The translations under genes were made by a program, and so were the position numbers. This document shows positions 8,846 to 23,315 of a stretch of DNA of 64,000 nt, in pieces; within the stretch, counting starts at the first letter, position 1, and every line of letters starts with the position of its first letter. The notes beneath the pieces are model-generated. The model ran no database searches. It was given only the letters and a program-made list of their open reading frames with translations, and was not told where the DNA came from. This stretch comes from Sipunculus nudus (lineage: Eukaryota > Annelida > Sipuncula > Golfingiida > Sipunculidae): assembly GCA_026874595.1 (NCBI GenBank), contig CM049317.1, positions 62,471,118-62,535,117 of the forward strand, written 5' to 3'.

Positions 8846-11800
8846 GCAGAATTATACATTATCGGTTTTGATCGAACGATATTGCCCTTACTTTTGATAT
8901 TAATGTTCACTATCCGGGACTGCTGTGTAGCCAGGGGACCCGTCTGTCTCCATATGGTTCATATCAGTGTGTATTTTTAGGAAAATGCTGCATTTCTGTT
9001 GAGATTTTGCCGTAAGCAAAGAATAAGCAAAGCATCAGCAAAGTGTAAGCAAACGGATTATGCCTTCATAATTGTTTTTTGGCACCATTTTCTGAAGAAA
9101 TAATGTATTTTTGGGCTTTGTGGGGGTCTTATAATGTCATAAATGGTAAAACATTGTAAGTAAATTGTGTTTAAATTGGAAAATGGGTCTAATAAATCAA
9201 TAAATGACTTTTTTAAAAATAGCAGAATTATACCTTATCGGTTTTGATTGAACGATATTGCCTTTACTTTTGATATTAATGTTCACTAACCGGGACTGCT
9301 GTGTAGCCAGGGGACCCGTCTGTCACCATATGGTTCTTATCAGTGTGTATTTATAGGAAAATGCTGCATTTCTGTTGTGATTTTGCCGTAAGCAAAGAAT
9401 TAGCAAAGCATCAGCAAGGTGTAAGCAAAGGATTATGCCTTCATAATTGCTCTTTGGCACTATTTTCTGAAGAAATAATGTATTTTTGGACTTTGCGGGG
9501 GTCTTGTAATGTCAGAAATGGTAAAACATTGTAGGTAAATTGCGTAAAATTGGAAAATGGGTCCAAGAAATCAATAAATGACTTTTTTAAAAATAGCAGA
9601 ATTATACATTATCGGTTTTGATCGAACGATATTGCCCTTACTTTTGATATTAATGTTCACTAACCGGGACTGCTGTGTAGCAAAGGGGACCCGTCTGTCC
9701 CCATATGGGTCATATCAGTGTGTATTTTTAGGAAAATGCTGCATTTCTGTTGTGATTTTGCCGTAAGCAAAGAATAAGCAAAGCATCAGCAAGGTGTAAG
9801 CAAAGGGATTATGCCTTCATAATTGTTTTTGGCACCATTTTCTGAAGAAATAATGTATTTTTTGACTTTGCGGGGGTCTTATAGTGTCAGAAATGGTAAA
9901 ACATTGTAGGTAAATTGTGTTAAAATTGGAAAATGGGTCAAAGAAATCAATAAATGACTTTTATAAAAATAGAAGAGTTATACATTTGCTGTTTTGATTG
10001 AACAATATTGCCTTTACTTTTGATATTAATGTTCACTAACCGGGACTGCTGTGTAGTCAGGGGACCCGTCTGTCTCCCTATGGGTCATATCAGTGTGTAT
10101 TTGAAGGAAAATGCTGCATTTCTGTTGTGATTTTGCCGTAAGCAAAGAATAAGCAAAGCATCAGCAAAGTGTAAGCAAAGGGATTATGCCTTCATAATTG
10201 CTTTTTGGCACCATTTTCTGAAGAAATAATGTATTTTTGGACTTTGCGGGGGTCTAATAATGTCAGGAATGGTAAAACATTGTAGGTAAATTGTGTTAAA
10301 ATTGGAAAATGGGTCAAAGAAATCAATAAATGACTTTTTTAAAAATAGCAGAATTATACATTTGCGGTTTTGATTGAACAATATTGCCCTTACTTTTGAT
10401 ATTAATGTTCACTATCCGGGACTGCTGTGTAGCCAGGGGACTCGTCTGTCCCCATATGGGTCATATCAGTGTGTATTTTTAGGAAAATGCTGCATTTCTG
10501 TTAAGATTTTGCCATAAGCAAAGAAAAAGCAAAGCATCAGCAAAGTGTAATCTAAGGGATTATGCCTACATAGTTGCTTTTTTTCACCATTTTCTGAAGA
10601 AGTCATGTATTTTTGGACTTTGCGGGGGTCTAATAATGTCAGAAATGGTAAAACACTGTAGGTAAATTGTGTTAAAATTGGAAAATGGGTCCAAGAAATC
10701 AATAAATGACTTTTTTAAAAATTGCAGAATTATACATTATCGGTTTTAATTGAACGATATTGCCCTTACTTTTGATATTAATGTTCACTAACCGGGACTG
10801 CTGTGTAGCCAGGGGACTCGTCTGTCCCCATATGGGTCATATCAGTGTGTATTTTTAGGAAAATGCTGCATTTCTGTTGTGATTTTGCCATAAGCAAAGA
10901 AAAAGCAAAGCATCAGCAAAGTGTAAGCTAAGGGATTATGCCTTCATAGTTGCTTTTTTTCACCATTTTCTGAAGAAATAATGTATTTTTGGACTTTGGG
11001 GGTTCTAATAATGTCAGAAATGGTAAAACATTGTAGGTAAATTGTGTTAAAATTGGAAAATGGGTCCAATAAATCAATAAATGACTTTTTAAAAATAGCA
11101 GAATTATACATTATCGGTTTTGATCGAACGATATTGCCCTCACTTTTGATATTAATGTTCACTATGCGGGACTGCTGTGTAGCCAGTGGACCCGTCTGTC
11201 ACCATATGCTTCTTTTCAGTGTGTATTTTTAGGAAAATGCTGCATTTCTGTTGTGATTTTGCCGTAAGCAAAGAATAAGCAAAGCATCAGCAAAGTGTAA
11301 GCAAAGGGATTATGCCTTCATAATTGCTTTTCGGCACCATTTTCTGAAAAAAATAATGTATTTTTGGGCTTTGCGGGGTCTAATAATGTCAGAAATGGTA
11401 AAACACTGTAGGTAAATTCTGTTTAAATTAGAAAATGGGTCCCAGGGATCAATAAATGACTTTTTTAAAGTAGCAGAATTATACATTTATGGTTTTGATT
11501 GAACGATATTGCTCTTACTTTTGATATTAATGTTCACTAACCGGGATTGCTGTGTAGCCAGGGGACCCGTCTGTCACCATATGGTTCTTATCAGTGTGTA
11601 TTTATAGGAAAATGCTGCATTTCTGATGTGATTTTGCCGTAAGCAAAGAATTAGCAAAGCATCAGCAAGGTGTAAGCAAAGGGATTATGCCTTCATAATT
11701 GTTCCTTGGCACCATTTTCTGAAGAAATAATGTATTTTTGGACTTTGCGGGGGTCTTATAATGTCAGAAATGGTAAAACATTGTAAGTAAATTGTGTTAA

Positions 11801-14001
11801 AATTGGAAAATGGGTCAAAGAAATCAATAAATGACTTTTTTAAAAATAGAAGAATTATACATTTGCGGTTTTAATTGAACGATATTGCCCTTACTTTTGA
11901 TATTAATGTTCACTAACCGGGACTGCTATGTAGCCAGGGGACCCGTCTGTCCCCATATGGGTCATATCAGTGTGTATTTTTAGGAAAATGCTGCATTTCT
12001 GTTGTGATTTTGCCGTAAGCAAAGAATAAGCAAAGCATCAGCAAAGTGTAAGCAAAGGGATTATGCTTTCATGATTGCTTTTTGGCACCATTTTCTGAAG
12101 AAATAATGTATTTTTGGACTTTGCGATGGTCTAATAATGTCAGAAATGGTAAAACACTGTAGGTAAATTGTATTAAAATTGGAAAATGGGTCCAAGAAAT
12201 CAATAAATGACTTTTATAAAAATAGAAGAGTTATACATTTGCTGTTTTGATTGAACAATATTGCCTTTACTTTTGATATTAATGTTCACTAACCGGGACT
12301 GCTGTGTAGTCAGCGGACCCGTCTGTCTCCCTATGGGTCATATCAGTGTGTATTTTTAGGAAAATGCTGCATTTCTGTTAAGATTTTGCCATAAGCAAAG
12401 AAAAAGCAAAGCATCAGCAAAGTGTAAGCTAAGGGATTATGCCTACATAGTTGCTTTTTTTCACCATTTTCTGAAGAAATCATGTATTTTGAACTTTGCG
12501 GGGGTCTTATAATGTCAGAAATGGTAAAACATTGTAGGTAAATTGTGTTAAAATTGGAAAATGGGTCCAATAAATCAATAAATGACTTTTTTAAAAATAG
12601 AAGAATTATACATTTGCGGTTTTAATTGAACGATATTGCCCTTACTTTTGATATTAATGTTCACTAACCGGGACTGCTATGTAGCCAGGGGACCCGTCTG
12701 TCCCCATATGGGTCATATCAGTGTGTATTTTTAGGAAAATGCTGCATTTCTGTTGTGATTTTGCCGTAAGCAAAGAATAAGCAAAGCATCAGCAAAGTGT
12801 AAGCAAAGGGATTATGCTTTCATGATTGCTTTTTGGCACCATTTTCTGAAGAAATAATGTATTTTTGGACTTTGCGATGGTCTAATAATGTCAGAAATGG
12901 TAAAACACTGTAGGTAAATTGTGTTAAAATTGGAAAATGGGTCCAAGAAATCAATAAATGACTTTTATAAAAATAGAAGAGTTATACATTTGCTGTTTTG
13001 AATGAACAATATTGCCTTTACTTTTGATATTAATGTTCACTAACCGGGACTGCTGTGTAGTCAGCGGACCCGTCTGTCTCCCTATGGGTCATATCAGTGT
13101 GTATTTTTAGGAAAATGCTGCATTTCTGTTAAGATTTTGCCATAAGCAAAGAAAAAGCAAAGCATCAGCAAAGTGTAAGCTAAGGGATTATGCCTACATA
13201 GTTGCTTTTTTTCACCATTTTCTGAAGAAATCATGTATTTTTGAACTTTGCGGGGGTCTTATAATGTCAGAAATGGTAAAACATTGTAGGTAAATTGTGT
13301 TAAAATTGGAAAATGGGTCCAATAAATCAATAAATGACTTTTTTAAAAATAGCAGAATTATACATTGTCGGTTTTGATCGAACGATATTGCCCTTGCTTT
13401 TGATATTAATGTTCACTATCCGGGACTGCTGTGTAGCCAGGGGACCCGTCTGTCACATTTGGTTCTTATCAGTGTGTATTTTTAGGGAATGGCTGCATTT
13501 CTGTTGTGATTTTGCCGTAAGCAAAGAATTAGCAAAGCATCAGCAAAGTGTAAGCAAAGGGATTATGCTTTCATAGTTGATTTTTTTCACCATTTTCTGA
13601 AGAAATCATGTATTTTTGGAATTTGCGGGGGTCTAATAATGTCAGAAATGGTAAAACACTGTAGGTAAATTGTGTTAAAATTGGAAAATGGGTCCAAGAA
13701 ATCAATAAATGAATTTTTTTAAAAATTGCAGAATTATACATTATCGGTTTTGATTGAACGATATTGCCCTTACTTTTGTTATTAATGTTCACTAACTGGG
13801 ACTGCTGTGTAGCCAGGGGACTCGTCTGTCCCCATGTGGGTCATATCAGTGTGTATTTTAAGGAAAATGCTGCATTTCTGTTGTGATTTTGCCATAAGCA
13901 AAGAAAAAGCAAAGCATCAGCAAAGTGTAAGCTAAGGGATTATGCCTTCATAGTTGCTTTTTTTCACCATTTTCTGAAGAAATCATGTATTTTTGGACTT
14001 T

Positions 14002-14016
14002 GGGGGGGGGGGGGGG
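14002..14016 (+). repeat. Pure G run, 15 bases (J, block 3)
   Basis: Same site in block 3. It accounts for the 2 bp length difference between blocks 2 and 3. Confidence 0.95.
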
Positions 14017-14487
14017 TCTAATAATGTCAGAAATGGTAAAACATTGTAGGTAAATTGTGTTAAAATTGGAAAATGGGTCAAAGAAATCAATATATGACAT
14101 TTTTAAAAATAGAAGAATTATACATTTCCGGTTTTGATCGAACGATATTGCCCTTACTTTTGATATTAATGTTCATTAACCGGGACTGCTGTGTAGCCAG
14201 TGGACCCGTCTGTTTCCATATGGGTCATATCAGTGCTTATTTTTAGTTAAATGTTTAATTTCTGTTGTTATTTTACTATAAGCAAAGAATAAGCAAAGCA
14301 TAAAAAATGTGTAAGCAAAGGGATTATGCCTGCATAATTGCTTTTTGGCACCATTTTCTGAAAAAATAATGTATTTTTGGACTTTGCGGGGGTCTAATAA
14401 TGTCAGAAATGGTAAAACATTGTAGGTAAATTGAGTGAAAATTGGATAATGCGTCCAATAAATCAATAAATGACTTTTTTAAAAATT

Positions 14488-14581
14488 GCAGAATTTGCAG
14501 AAATGGTAAAACACTGTAGATAAATTGTGTTAAAATTGGAAAATGGGTCAAAGAAATCAATAAATGGCTTTTTAAAAAATA
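14488..14581 (+). repeat. Truncated monomer t94 (block 3, first)
   Basis: Same position in the HOR and same joint as at 8283, 6205 bp downstream. Confidence 0.95.
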
Positions 14582-14956
14582 GAAGAATTATACATTTCCG
14601 GTTTTGATCGAACGATATTGCCCTTACTTTTGATATTAATGTTCACTAACCGGGACTGTTGTGTAGCCAGGGGACCCGTCTTTTTCCATATGGGTCATAT
14701 CAGTGCTTATTTTTAGTAAAATGTTTAATTTCTGTTGTGATTTTACTACAAGCAAAGAATAAGCAAAGCATAAAAAAAGTGTAGGCAAAGGGATTATGCC
14801 TGCATAATTACTTTTTGGCACCATTTTCTGAAGAAATGATGTATTTTTGGACTTTGCGGGGTCTAATAATGTCAGAAATGGTAAAACATTGTAGGTAAAT
14901 TGAGTAAAAATTGGATAATGGGTCCAATAAATCAATAAATGACTTTTTTAAAAATT

Positions 14957-15050
14957 GCAGAATTTGCAGAAATGGTAAAACACTGTAGATAAATTGTGTT
15001 AAAATTGGAAAATGGGTCCAATAAATCAATAAATGACGTTTTTAAAAATA
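14957..15050 (+). repeat. Truncated monomer t94 (block 3, second)
   Basis: Counterpart of 8752-8845, 6205 bp downstream. Confidence 0.95.
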
Positions 15051-18000
15051 GCAGAATTATACATTATCGGTTTTGATCGAACGATATTGCCCTTACTTTT
15101 GATATTAATGTTCACTATCCGGGACTGCTGTGTAGCCAGGGGACCCGTCTGTCTCCATATGGTTCATATCAGTGTGTATTTTTAGGAAAATGCTGCATTT
15201 CTGTTGAGATTTTGCCGTAAGCAAAGAATAAGCAAAGCATCAGCAAAGTGTAAGCAAACGGATTATGCCTTCATAATTGTTTTTTGGCACCATTTTCTGA
15301 AGAAATAATGTATTTTTGGGCTTTGTGGGGGTCTTATAATGTCATAAATGGTAAAACATTGTAAGTAAATTGTGTTTAAATTGGAAAATGGGTCTAATAA
15401 ATCAATAAATGACTTTTTTAAAAATAGCAGAATTATACCTTATCGGTTTTGATTGAACGATATTGCCTTTACTTTTGATATTAATGTTCACTAACCGGGA
15501 CTGCTGTGTAGCCAGGGGACCCGTCTGTCACCATATGGTTCTTATCAGTGTGTATTTATAGGAAAATGCTGCATTTCTGTTGTGATTTTGCCGTAAGCAA
15601 AGAATTAGCAAAGCATCAGCAAGGTGTAAGCAAAGGATTATGCCTTCATAATTGCTCTTTGGCACTATTTTCTGAAGAAATAATGTATTTTTGGACTTTG
15701 CGGGGGTCTTGTAATGTCAGAAATGGTAAAACATTGTAGGTAAATTGCGTAAAATTGGAAAATGGGTCCAAGAAATCAATAAATGACTTTTTTAAAAATA
15801 GCAGAATTATACATTATCGGTTTTGATCGAACGATATTGCCCTTACTTTTGATATTAATGTTCACTAACCGGGACTGCTGTGTAGCAAAGGGGACCCGTC
15901 TGTCCCCATATGGGTCATATCAGTGTGTATTTTTAGGAAAATGCTGCATTTCTGTTGTGATTTTGCCGTAAGCAAAGAATAAGCAAAGCATCAGCAAGGT
16001 GTAAGCAAAGGGATTATGCCTTCATAATTGTTTTTGGCACCATTTTCTGAAGAAATAATGTATTTTTTGACTTTGCGGGGGTCTTATAGTGTCAGAAATG
16101 GTAAAACATTGTAGGTAAATTGTGTTAAAATTGGAAAATGGGTCAAAGAAATCAATAAATGACTTTTATAAAAATAGAAGAGTTATACATTTGCTGTTTT
16201 GATTGAACAATATTGCCTTTACTTTTGATATTAATGTTCACTAACCGGGACTGCTGTGTAGTCAGGGGACCCGTCTGTCTCCCTATGGGTCATATCAGTG
16301 TGTATTTGAAGGAAAATGCTGCATTTCTGTTGTGATTTTGCCGTAAGCAAAGAATAAGCAAAGCATCAGCAAAGTGTAAGCAAAGGGATTATGCCTTCAT
16401 AATTGCTTTTTGGCACCATTTTCTGAAGAAATAATGTATTTTTGGACTTTGCGGGGGTCTAATAATGTCAGGAATGGTAAAACATTGTAGGTAAATTGTG
16501 TTAAAATTGGAAAATGGGTCAAAGAAATCAATAAATGACTTTTTTAAAAATAGCAGAATTATACATTTGCGGTTTTGATTGAACAATATTGCCCTTACTT
16601 TTGATATTAATGTTCACTATCCGGGACTGCTGTGTAGCCAGGGGACTCGTCTGTCCCCATATGGGTCATATCAGTGTGTATTTTTAGGAAAATGCTGCAT
16701 TTCTGTTAAGATTTTGCCATAAGCAAAGAAAAAGCAAAGCATCAGCAAAGTGTAATCTAAGGGATTATGCCTACATAGTTGCTTTTTTTCACCATTTTCT
16801 GAAGAAGTCATGTATTTTTGGACTTTGCGGGGGTCTAATAATGTCAGAAATGGTAAAACACTGTAGGTAAATTGTGTTAAAATTGGAAAATGGGTCCAAG
16901 AAATCAATAAATGACTTTTTTAAAAATTGCAGAATTATACATTATCGGTTTTAATTGAACGATATTGCCCTTACTTTTGATATTAATGTTCACTAACCGG
17001 GACTGCTGTGTAGCCAGGGGACTCGTCTGTCCCCATATGGGTCATATCAGTGTGTATTTTTAGGAAAATGCTGCATTTCTGTTGTGATTTTGCCATAAGC
17101 AAAGAAAAAGCAAAGCATCAGCAAAGTGTAAGCTAAGGGATTATGCCTTCATAGTTGCTTTTTTTCACCATTTTCTGAAGAAATAATGTATTTTTGGACT
17201 TTGGGGGTTCTAATAATGTCAGAAATGGTAAAACATTGTAGGTAAATTGTGTTAAAATTGGAAAATGGGTCCAATAAATCAATAAATGACTTTTTAAAAA
17301 TAGCAGAATTATACATTATCGGTTTTGATCGAACGATATTGCCCTCACTTTTGATATTAATGTTCACTATGCGGGACTGCTGTGTAGCCAGTGGACCCGT
17401 CTGTCACCATATGCTTCTTTTCAGTGTGTATTTTTAGGAAAATGCTGCATTTCTGTTGTGATTTTGCCGTAAGCAAAGAATAAGCAAAGCATCAGCAAAG
17501 TGTAAGCAAAGGGATTATGCCTTCATAATTGCTTTTCGGCACCATTTTCTGAAAAAAATAATGTATTTTTGGGCTTTGCGGGGTCTAATAATGTCAGAAA
17601 TGGTAAAACACTGTAGGTAAATTCTGTTTAAATTAGAAAATGGGTCCCAGGGATCAATAAATGACTTTTTTAAAGTAGCAGAATTATACATTTATGGTTT
17701 TGATTGAACGATATTGCTCTTACTTTTGATATTAATGTTCACTAACCGGGATTGCTGTGTAGCCAGGGGACCCGTCTGTCACCATATGGTTCTTATCAGT
17801 GTGTATTTATAGGAAAATGCTGCATTTCTGATGTGATTTTGCCGTAAGCAAAGAATTAGCAAAGCATCAGCAAGGTGTAAGCAAAGGGATTATGCCTTCA
17901 TAATTGTTCCTTGGCACCATTTTCTGAAGAAATAATGTATTTTTGGACTTTGCGGGGGTCTTATAATGTCAGAAATGGTAAAACATTGTAAGTAAATTGT

Positions 18001-19931
18001 GTTAAAATTGGAAAATGGGTCAAAGAAATCAATAAATGACTTTTTTAAAAATAGAAGAATTATACATTTGCGGTTTTAATTGAACGATATTGCCCTTACT
18101 TTTGATATTAATGTTCACTAACCGGGACTGCTATGTAGCCAGGGGACCCGTCTGTCCCCATATAGGTCATATCAGTGTGTATTTTTAGGAAAATGCTGCA
18201 TTTCTGTTGTGATTTTGCCGTAAGCAAAGAATAAGCAAAGCATCAGCAAAGTGTAAGCAAAGGGATTATGCTTTCATGATTGCTTTTTGGCACCATTTTC
18301 TGAAGAAATAATGTATTTTTGGACTTTGCGATGGTCTAATAATGTCAGAAATGGTAAAACACTGTAGGTAAATTGTATTAAAATTGGAAAATGGGTCCAA
18401 GAAATCAATAAATGACTTTTATAAAAATAGAAGAGTTATACATTTGCTGTTTTGATTGAACAATATTGCCTTTACTTTTGATATTAATGTTCACTAACCG
18501 GGACTGCTGTGTAGTCAGCGGACCCGTCTGTCTCCCTATGGGTCATATCAGTGTGTATTTTTAGGAAAATGCTGCATTTCTGTTAAGATTTTGCCATAAG
18601 CAAAGAAAAAGCAAAGCATCAGCAAAGTGTAAGCTAAGGGATTATGCCTACATAGTTGCTTTTTTTCACCATTTTCTGAAGAAATCATGTATTTTGAACT
18701 TTGCGGGGGTCTTATAATGTCAGAAATGGTAAAACATTGTAGGTAAATTGTGTTAAAATTGGAAAATGGGTCCAATAAATCAATAAATGACTTTTTTAAA
18801 AATAGAAGAATTATACATTTGCGGTTTTAATTGAACGATATTGCCCTTACTTTTGATATTAATGTTCACTAACCGGGACTGCTATGTAGCCAGGGGACCC
18901 GTCTGTCCCCATATGGGTCATATCAGTGTGTATTTTTAGGAAAATGCTGCATTTCTGTTGTGATTTTGCCGTAAGCAAAGAATAAGCAAAGCATCAGCAA
19001 AGTGTAAGCAAAGGGATTATGCTTTCATGATTGCTTTTTGGCACCATTTTCTGAAGAAATAATGTATTTTTGGACTTTGCGATGGTCTAATAATGTCAGA
19101 AATGGTAAAACACTGTAGGTAAATTGTGTTAAAATTGGAAAATGGGTCCAAGAAATCAATAAATGACTTTTATAAAAATAGAAGAGTTATACATTTGCTG
19201 TTTTGAATGAACAATATTGCCTTTACTTTTGATATTAATGTTCACTAACCGGGACTGCTGTGTAGTCAGCGGACCCGTCTGTCTCCCTATGGGTCATATC
19301 AGTGTGTATTTTTAGGAAAATGCTGCATTTCTGTTAAGATTTTGCCATAAGCAAAGAAAAAGCAAAGCATCAGCAAAGTGTAAGCTAAGGGATTATGCCT
19401 ACATAGTTGCTTTTTTTCACCATTTTCTGAAGAAATCATGTATTTTTGAACTTTGCGGGGGTCTTATAATGTCAGAAATGGTAAAACATTGTAGGTAAAT
19501 TGTGTTAAAATTGGAAAATGGGTCCAATAAATCAATAAATGACTTTTTTAAAAATAGCAGAATTATACATTGTCGGTTTTGATCGAACGATATTGCCCTT
19601 GCTTTTGATATTAATGTTCACTATCCGGGACTGCTGTGTAGCCAGGGGACCCGTCTGTCACATTTGGTTCTTATCAGTGTGTATTTTTAGGGAATGGCTG
19701 CATTTCTGTTGTGATTTTGCCGTAAGCAAAGAATTAGCAAAGCATCAGCAAGGTGTAAGCAAAGGGATTATGCTTTCATAGTTGATTTTTTTCACCATTT
19801 TCTGAAGAAATCATGTATTTTTGGAATTTGCGGGGGTCTAATAATGTCAGAAATGGTAAAACACTGTAGGTAAATTGTGTTAAAATTGGAAAATGGGTCC
19901 AAGAAATCAATAAATGAATTTTTTAAAAATT

Positions 19932-22900
19932 GCAGAATTATACATTATCGGTTTTGATTGAACGATATTGCCCTTACTTTTGTTATTAATGTTCACTAAC
20001 CGGAACTGCTGTGTAGCCAGGGGACTCGTCTGTCCCCATATGGGTCATATCAGTGTGTATTTTTAGGAAAATGCTGCATTTCTGTTAAGATTTTGCCATA
20101 AGCAAAGAAAAAGCAAAGCATCAGCAAAGTGTAAGCTGAGGGATTATGCCTTAATAGTTGCTTTTTTTCACCATTTTCTGAAGAAATCATGTATTTTTGG
20201 ACTTTGCGGGGGTCTAATAATGTCAGAAATGGTAAAACATTGTAGGTAAATTGTGTTAAAATTGGAAAATGGGTCAAATAAATCAATAAATGACTTTTTT
20301 AAAAATAGCAGAATTATACATTATCGGTTTTGATCGAACGATATTGCCCTTACCTTTGATATTAATGTTCACTATCCGGGACTGCTGTGTAGCCAGGGGA
20401 CCCGTCTGTCACATTTGGTTCTTATCAGTGTGTATTTTTAGGAAAATGCTGCATTTCTGTTGTGATTTTGCCGTAAGCAAAGAATTAGCAAAGCATCAGC
20501 AAAGTGTAAGCAAAGGGATTATGCTTTCATAGTTGATTTTTTTCACCATTTTCTGAAGAAATCATGTATTTTTGGACTTTGCGGGGGTCTAATAATGTCA
20601 GAAATGGTAAAACATTGTAGGTAAATTGTGTTAAAATTGGAAAATGGGTCCAAGAAATCAATAAATGACTTTTTTAAAAATTGCAGAATTATACATTATC
20701 GGTTTTGATTGAACGATATCGCCCTTTCTTTTGATATTAATGTTCACTAACCGGGACTGCTGTGTAGCCAGGGGACTCTTCTGTCCCCATGTGGGTCATA
20801 TCAGTGTGTATTTTTAGGAAATTGCTGCATTTCTGTTGTGATTTTGCCGTAAGCAAAGAATTAGTAAAGCATCAGCAAAGTGTAAGCAAAGGGATTATGC
20901 TTTCATAGTTGCTTTTTTTCACCATTTTCTGAAGAAATAATGTATGTTTGGACTTTGCGATGGTCTTATAATGTCAGAAATGGTAAAACATTGTAGGTAA
21001 ATTGTGTTAAAATTGGAAAATGGGTCCAAGAAATCAATAAATGACTTTTTTAAAAATTGCAGAATTATACATTATCGGTTTTGATTGAACGATATCGCCC
21101 TTTCTTTTGATATTAATGTTCACTAACCGGGACTGCTGTGTAGCCAGGGGACTCGTCTGTCCCCATGTGGGTCATATCAGTGTGTATTTTTAGGAAATTG
21201 CTGCATTTCTGTTGTGATTTTGCCGTAAGCAAAGAATTAGCAAAGCATCAGCAAAGTGTAAGCAAAGGGATTATGCTTTCATAGTTGCTTTTTTTCACCA
21301 TTTTCTGAAGAAATAATGTATGTTTGGACTTTGCGATGGTCTTATAATGTCAGAAATGGTAAAACACTGTAGGTAAATTGTGTTAAAATTGGAAAATGGG
21401 TCCAAGAAATCAATAAATGACTTTTTTAAAAATTGCAGAATTATACATTATCGGTTTTGATTGAACGATATTGCCCTTACTTTTGATATTAATGTTCACT
21501 AACCGGGACTGCTGTGTAGCCAGGGGACTCGTCTGTCCCCATATGGGTCATATCAGTGTGTATTTTTAGGAAAATGCTGCATTTCTGTTGTGATTTTGCC
21601 ATAAGCAAAGAAAAAGCAAAGCATCAGCAAAGTGTAAGCTAAGGGATTATGCCTTCATAGTTGCTTTTTTTTCACCATTTTCTGAAGAAATCATGTATTT
21701 TTGGACTTTGGGGGGTCTAATAATGTCAGAAATGGTAAAACATTGTAGGTAAATTGTGTTAAAATTGGAAAATGGGTCCAATAAATCAATAAATGACTTT
21801 TTTAAAAATTGCAGAATTATACATTATCGGTTTTGATTGAACGATATTGCCCTTACTTTTGATATTAATGTTCACTAACCGGGACTGCTGTGTAGCCAGG
21901 GGACTCGTCTGTCCCCATATGGGTCATATCAGTGTGTATTTTTAGGAAAATGCTGCATTTCTGTTGTGATTTTGCCGTAAGCAAAGAATAAGCAAAGCAT
22001 CAGCAAAGTGTAAGCAAAGGGATTATGCTTTCATGATTGCTTTTTGGCACCATTTTCTGAAGAAATCATGTATTTTTGGACTTTGCGATGGTCTAATAAT
22101 GTCAGAAATGGTAAAACACTGTAGGTAAATTGTGTTAAAATTGGAAAATGGGTCCAAGAAATCAATAAATGACTTTTTTAAAAATAGCAGAATTATACAT
22201 TATCGGTTTTGATCGAACGATATTGCCCTTACTTTTGATATTAATGTTCACTATCCGGGACTGCTGTGTAGCCAGGGGACCCGTTTATCACCATATGGTT
22301 CTTATCAGTGTGTATTTATAGGAAAATGCTGCATTTCTGTTGTGATTTTGCCGTAAGCAAAGAATAAGCAAAACATCAGCAAAGTGTAAGCAAAGGGATT
22401 ATGCTTTCATGATTGCTTTTTTTCACCATTTTCTGAAGAAATAATGTATGTTTGGACTTTGCGATGGTCTAATAATGTCAGAAATGGTAAAACACTGTAG
22501 GTAAATTGTGTTAAAATTGGAAAATGGGTCAAAGAAATCAATAAATGACTTTTTTAAAAATAGAAGAATTATACATTATCGGTTTTGATCGAACGATATT
22601 GCCCTTACTTTTGATATTAATTTTCACTAAACGGGACTGCTGTGTAGCAAAGGGGACCCGTCTGTCCCCATATGGGTCATATCAGTGTGTATTTTTAGGA
22701 AAATGCTGCATTTCTGTTGTGATTTTGCCATAAGCAAAGAAAAAGCAAAGCATCAGCAAAGTGTAAGCTAAGGGATTATGCCTTCATAGTTGCTTTTTTT
22801 CACCATTTTCTGAAGAAATCATGTATTTTTGGACTTTGGGGGGTCTAATAATGTCAGAAATGGTAAAACATTGTAGGTAAATTTGTTTTAAAATTGGAAA

Positions 22901-23315
22901 ATGGGTCCAATAAATCAATAAATGACTTTTTTAAAAATTGCAGAATTATACATTATCGGTTTTGATTGAACGATATTGCCCTTACTTTTGATATTAATGT
23001 TCACTAACCGGGACTGCTGTGTAGCCAGGGGACTCGTCTGTCCCCATATGGGTCATATCAGTGTGTATTTTTAGGAAAATGCTGCATTTCTGTTGTGATT
23101 TTGCCGTAAGCAAAGAATAAGCAAAGCATCAGCAAAGTGTAAGCAAAGGGATTATGCTTTCATGATTGCTTTTTGGCACCATTTTCTGAAGAAATCATGT
23201 ATTTTTGGACTTTGCGATGGTCTAATAATGTCAGAAATGGTAAAACACTGTAGGTAAATTGTGTTAAAATTGGAAAATGGGTCCAAGAAATCAATAAATG
23301 ACTTTTTTAAAAATA
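19932..23315 (+). repeat. Nine-monomer segment Q-Y (first occurrence)
   Basis: 3384 bp, nine monomers, lying between I and J in block 4. Types are recognisable: Q has CCGGAACTG and CCTTAATAG; R has TTACCTTTG; S and T have GATATCGCCC and ATGTATGTTTGG; U and X have a G6 run; W has CCCGTTTATCACC; X has TTAATTTTCAC and GTAGCAAAGGGG. Q resembles J in its 5' part (CTTTTGTTATTAATG), so Q-Y may have entered by exchange at the Q/J homology. In R of this copy one C is missing (GTCACATTTGG), against GTCACCATTTGG in block 7. Confidence 0.9.

Larger units (their letters stand above)
4141..10343 (+). repeat. HOR block 2: 18-unit form (A-K, t94, L, t94, M-P)
   Basis: Unit starts: A 4145, B 4521, C 4895, D 5270, E 5646, F 6022, G 6397, H 6773, I 7149, J 7525, K 7907, t94 8283, L 8377, t94 8752, M 8846, N 9222, O 9596, P 9972, then A again at 10348. 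The period is 6203 bp. A-J match block 1 almost perfectly. K differs in its 3' half because block 1 has P sequence there. K and L share a distinct central region (ATGTTTAATTTCTG and GCATAAAAA in place of the third GCAAAG). Confidence 0.95.
10344..16548 (+). repeat. HOR block 3: 18-unit form
   Basis: Same unit order as block 2. Starts: A 10348, B 10724, C 11098, D 11473, E 11849, F 12225, G 12600, H 12976, I 13352, J 13728, K 14112, t94 14488, L 14582, t94 14957, M 15051, N 15427, O 15801, P 16177. The period is 6205 bp, and the 2 bp excess over block 2 is explained by the G run of J (15 instead of 13). It shares the private variants T10551 (monomer A) and T11187 (monomer C) with block 4 only. 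Confidence 0.95.
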
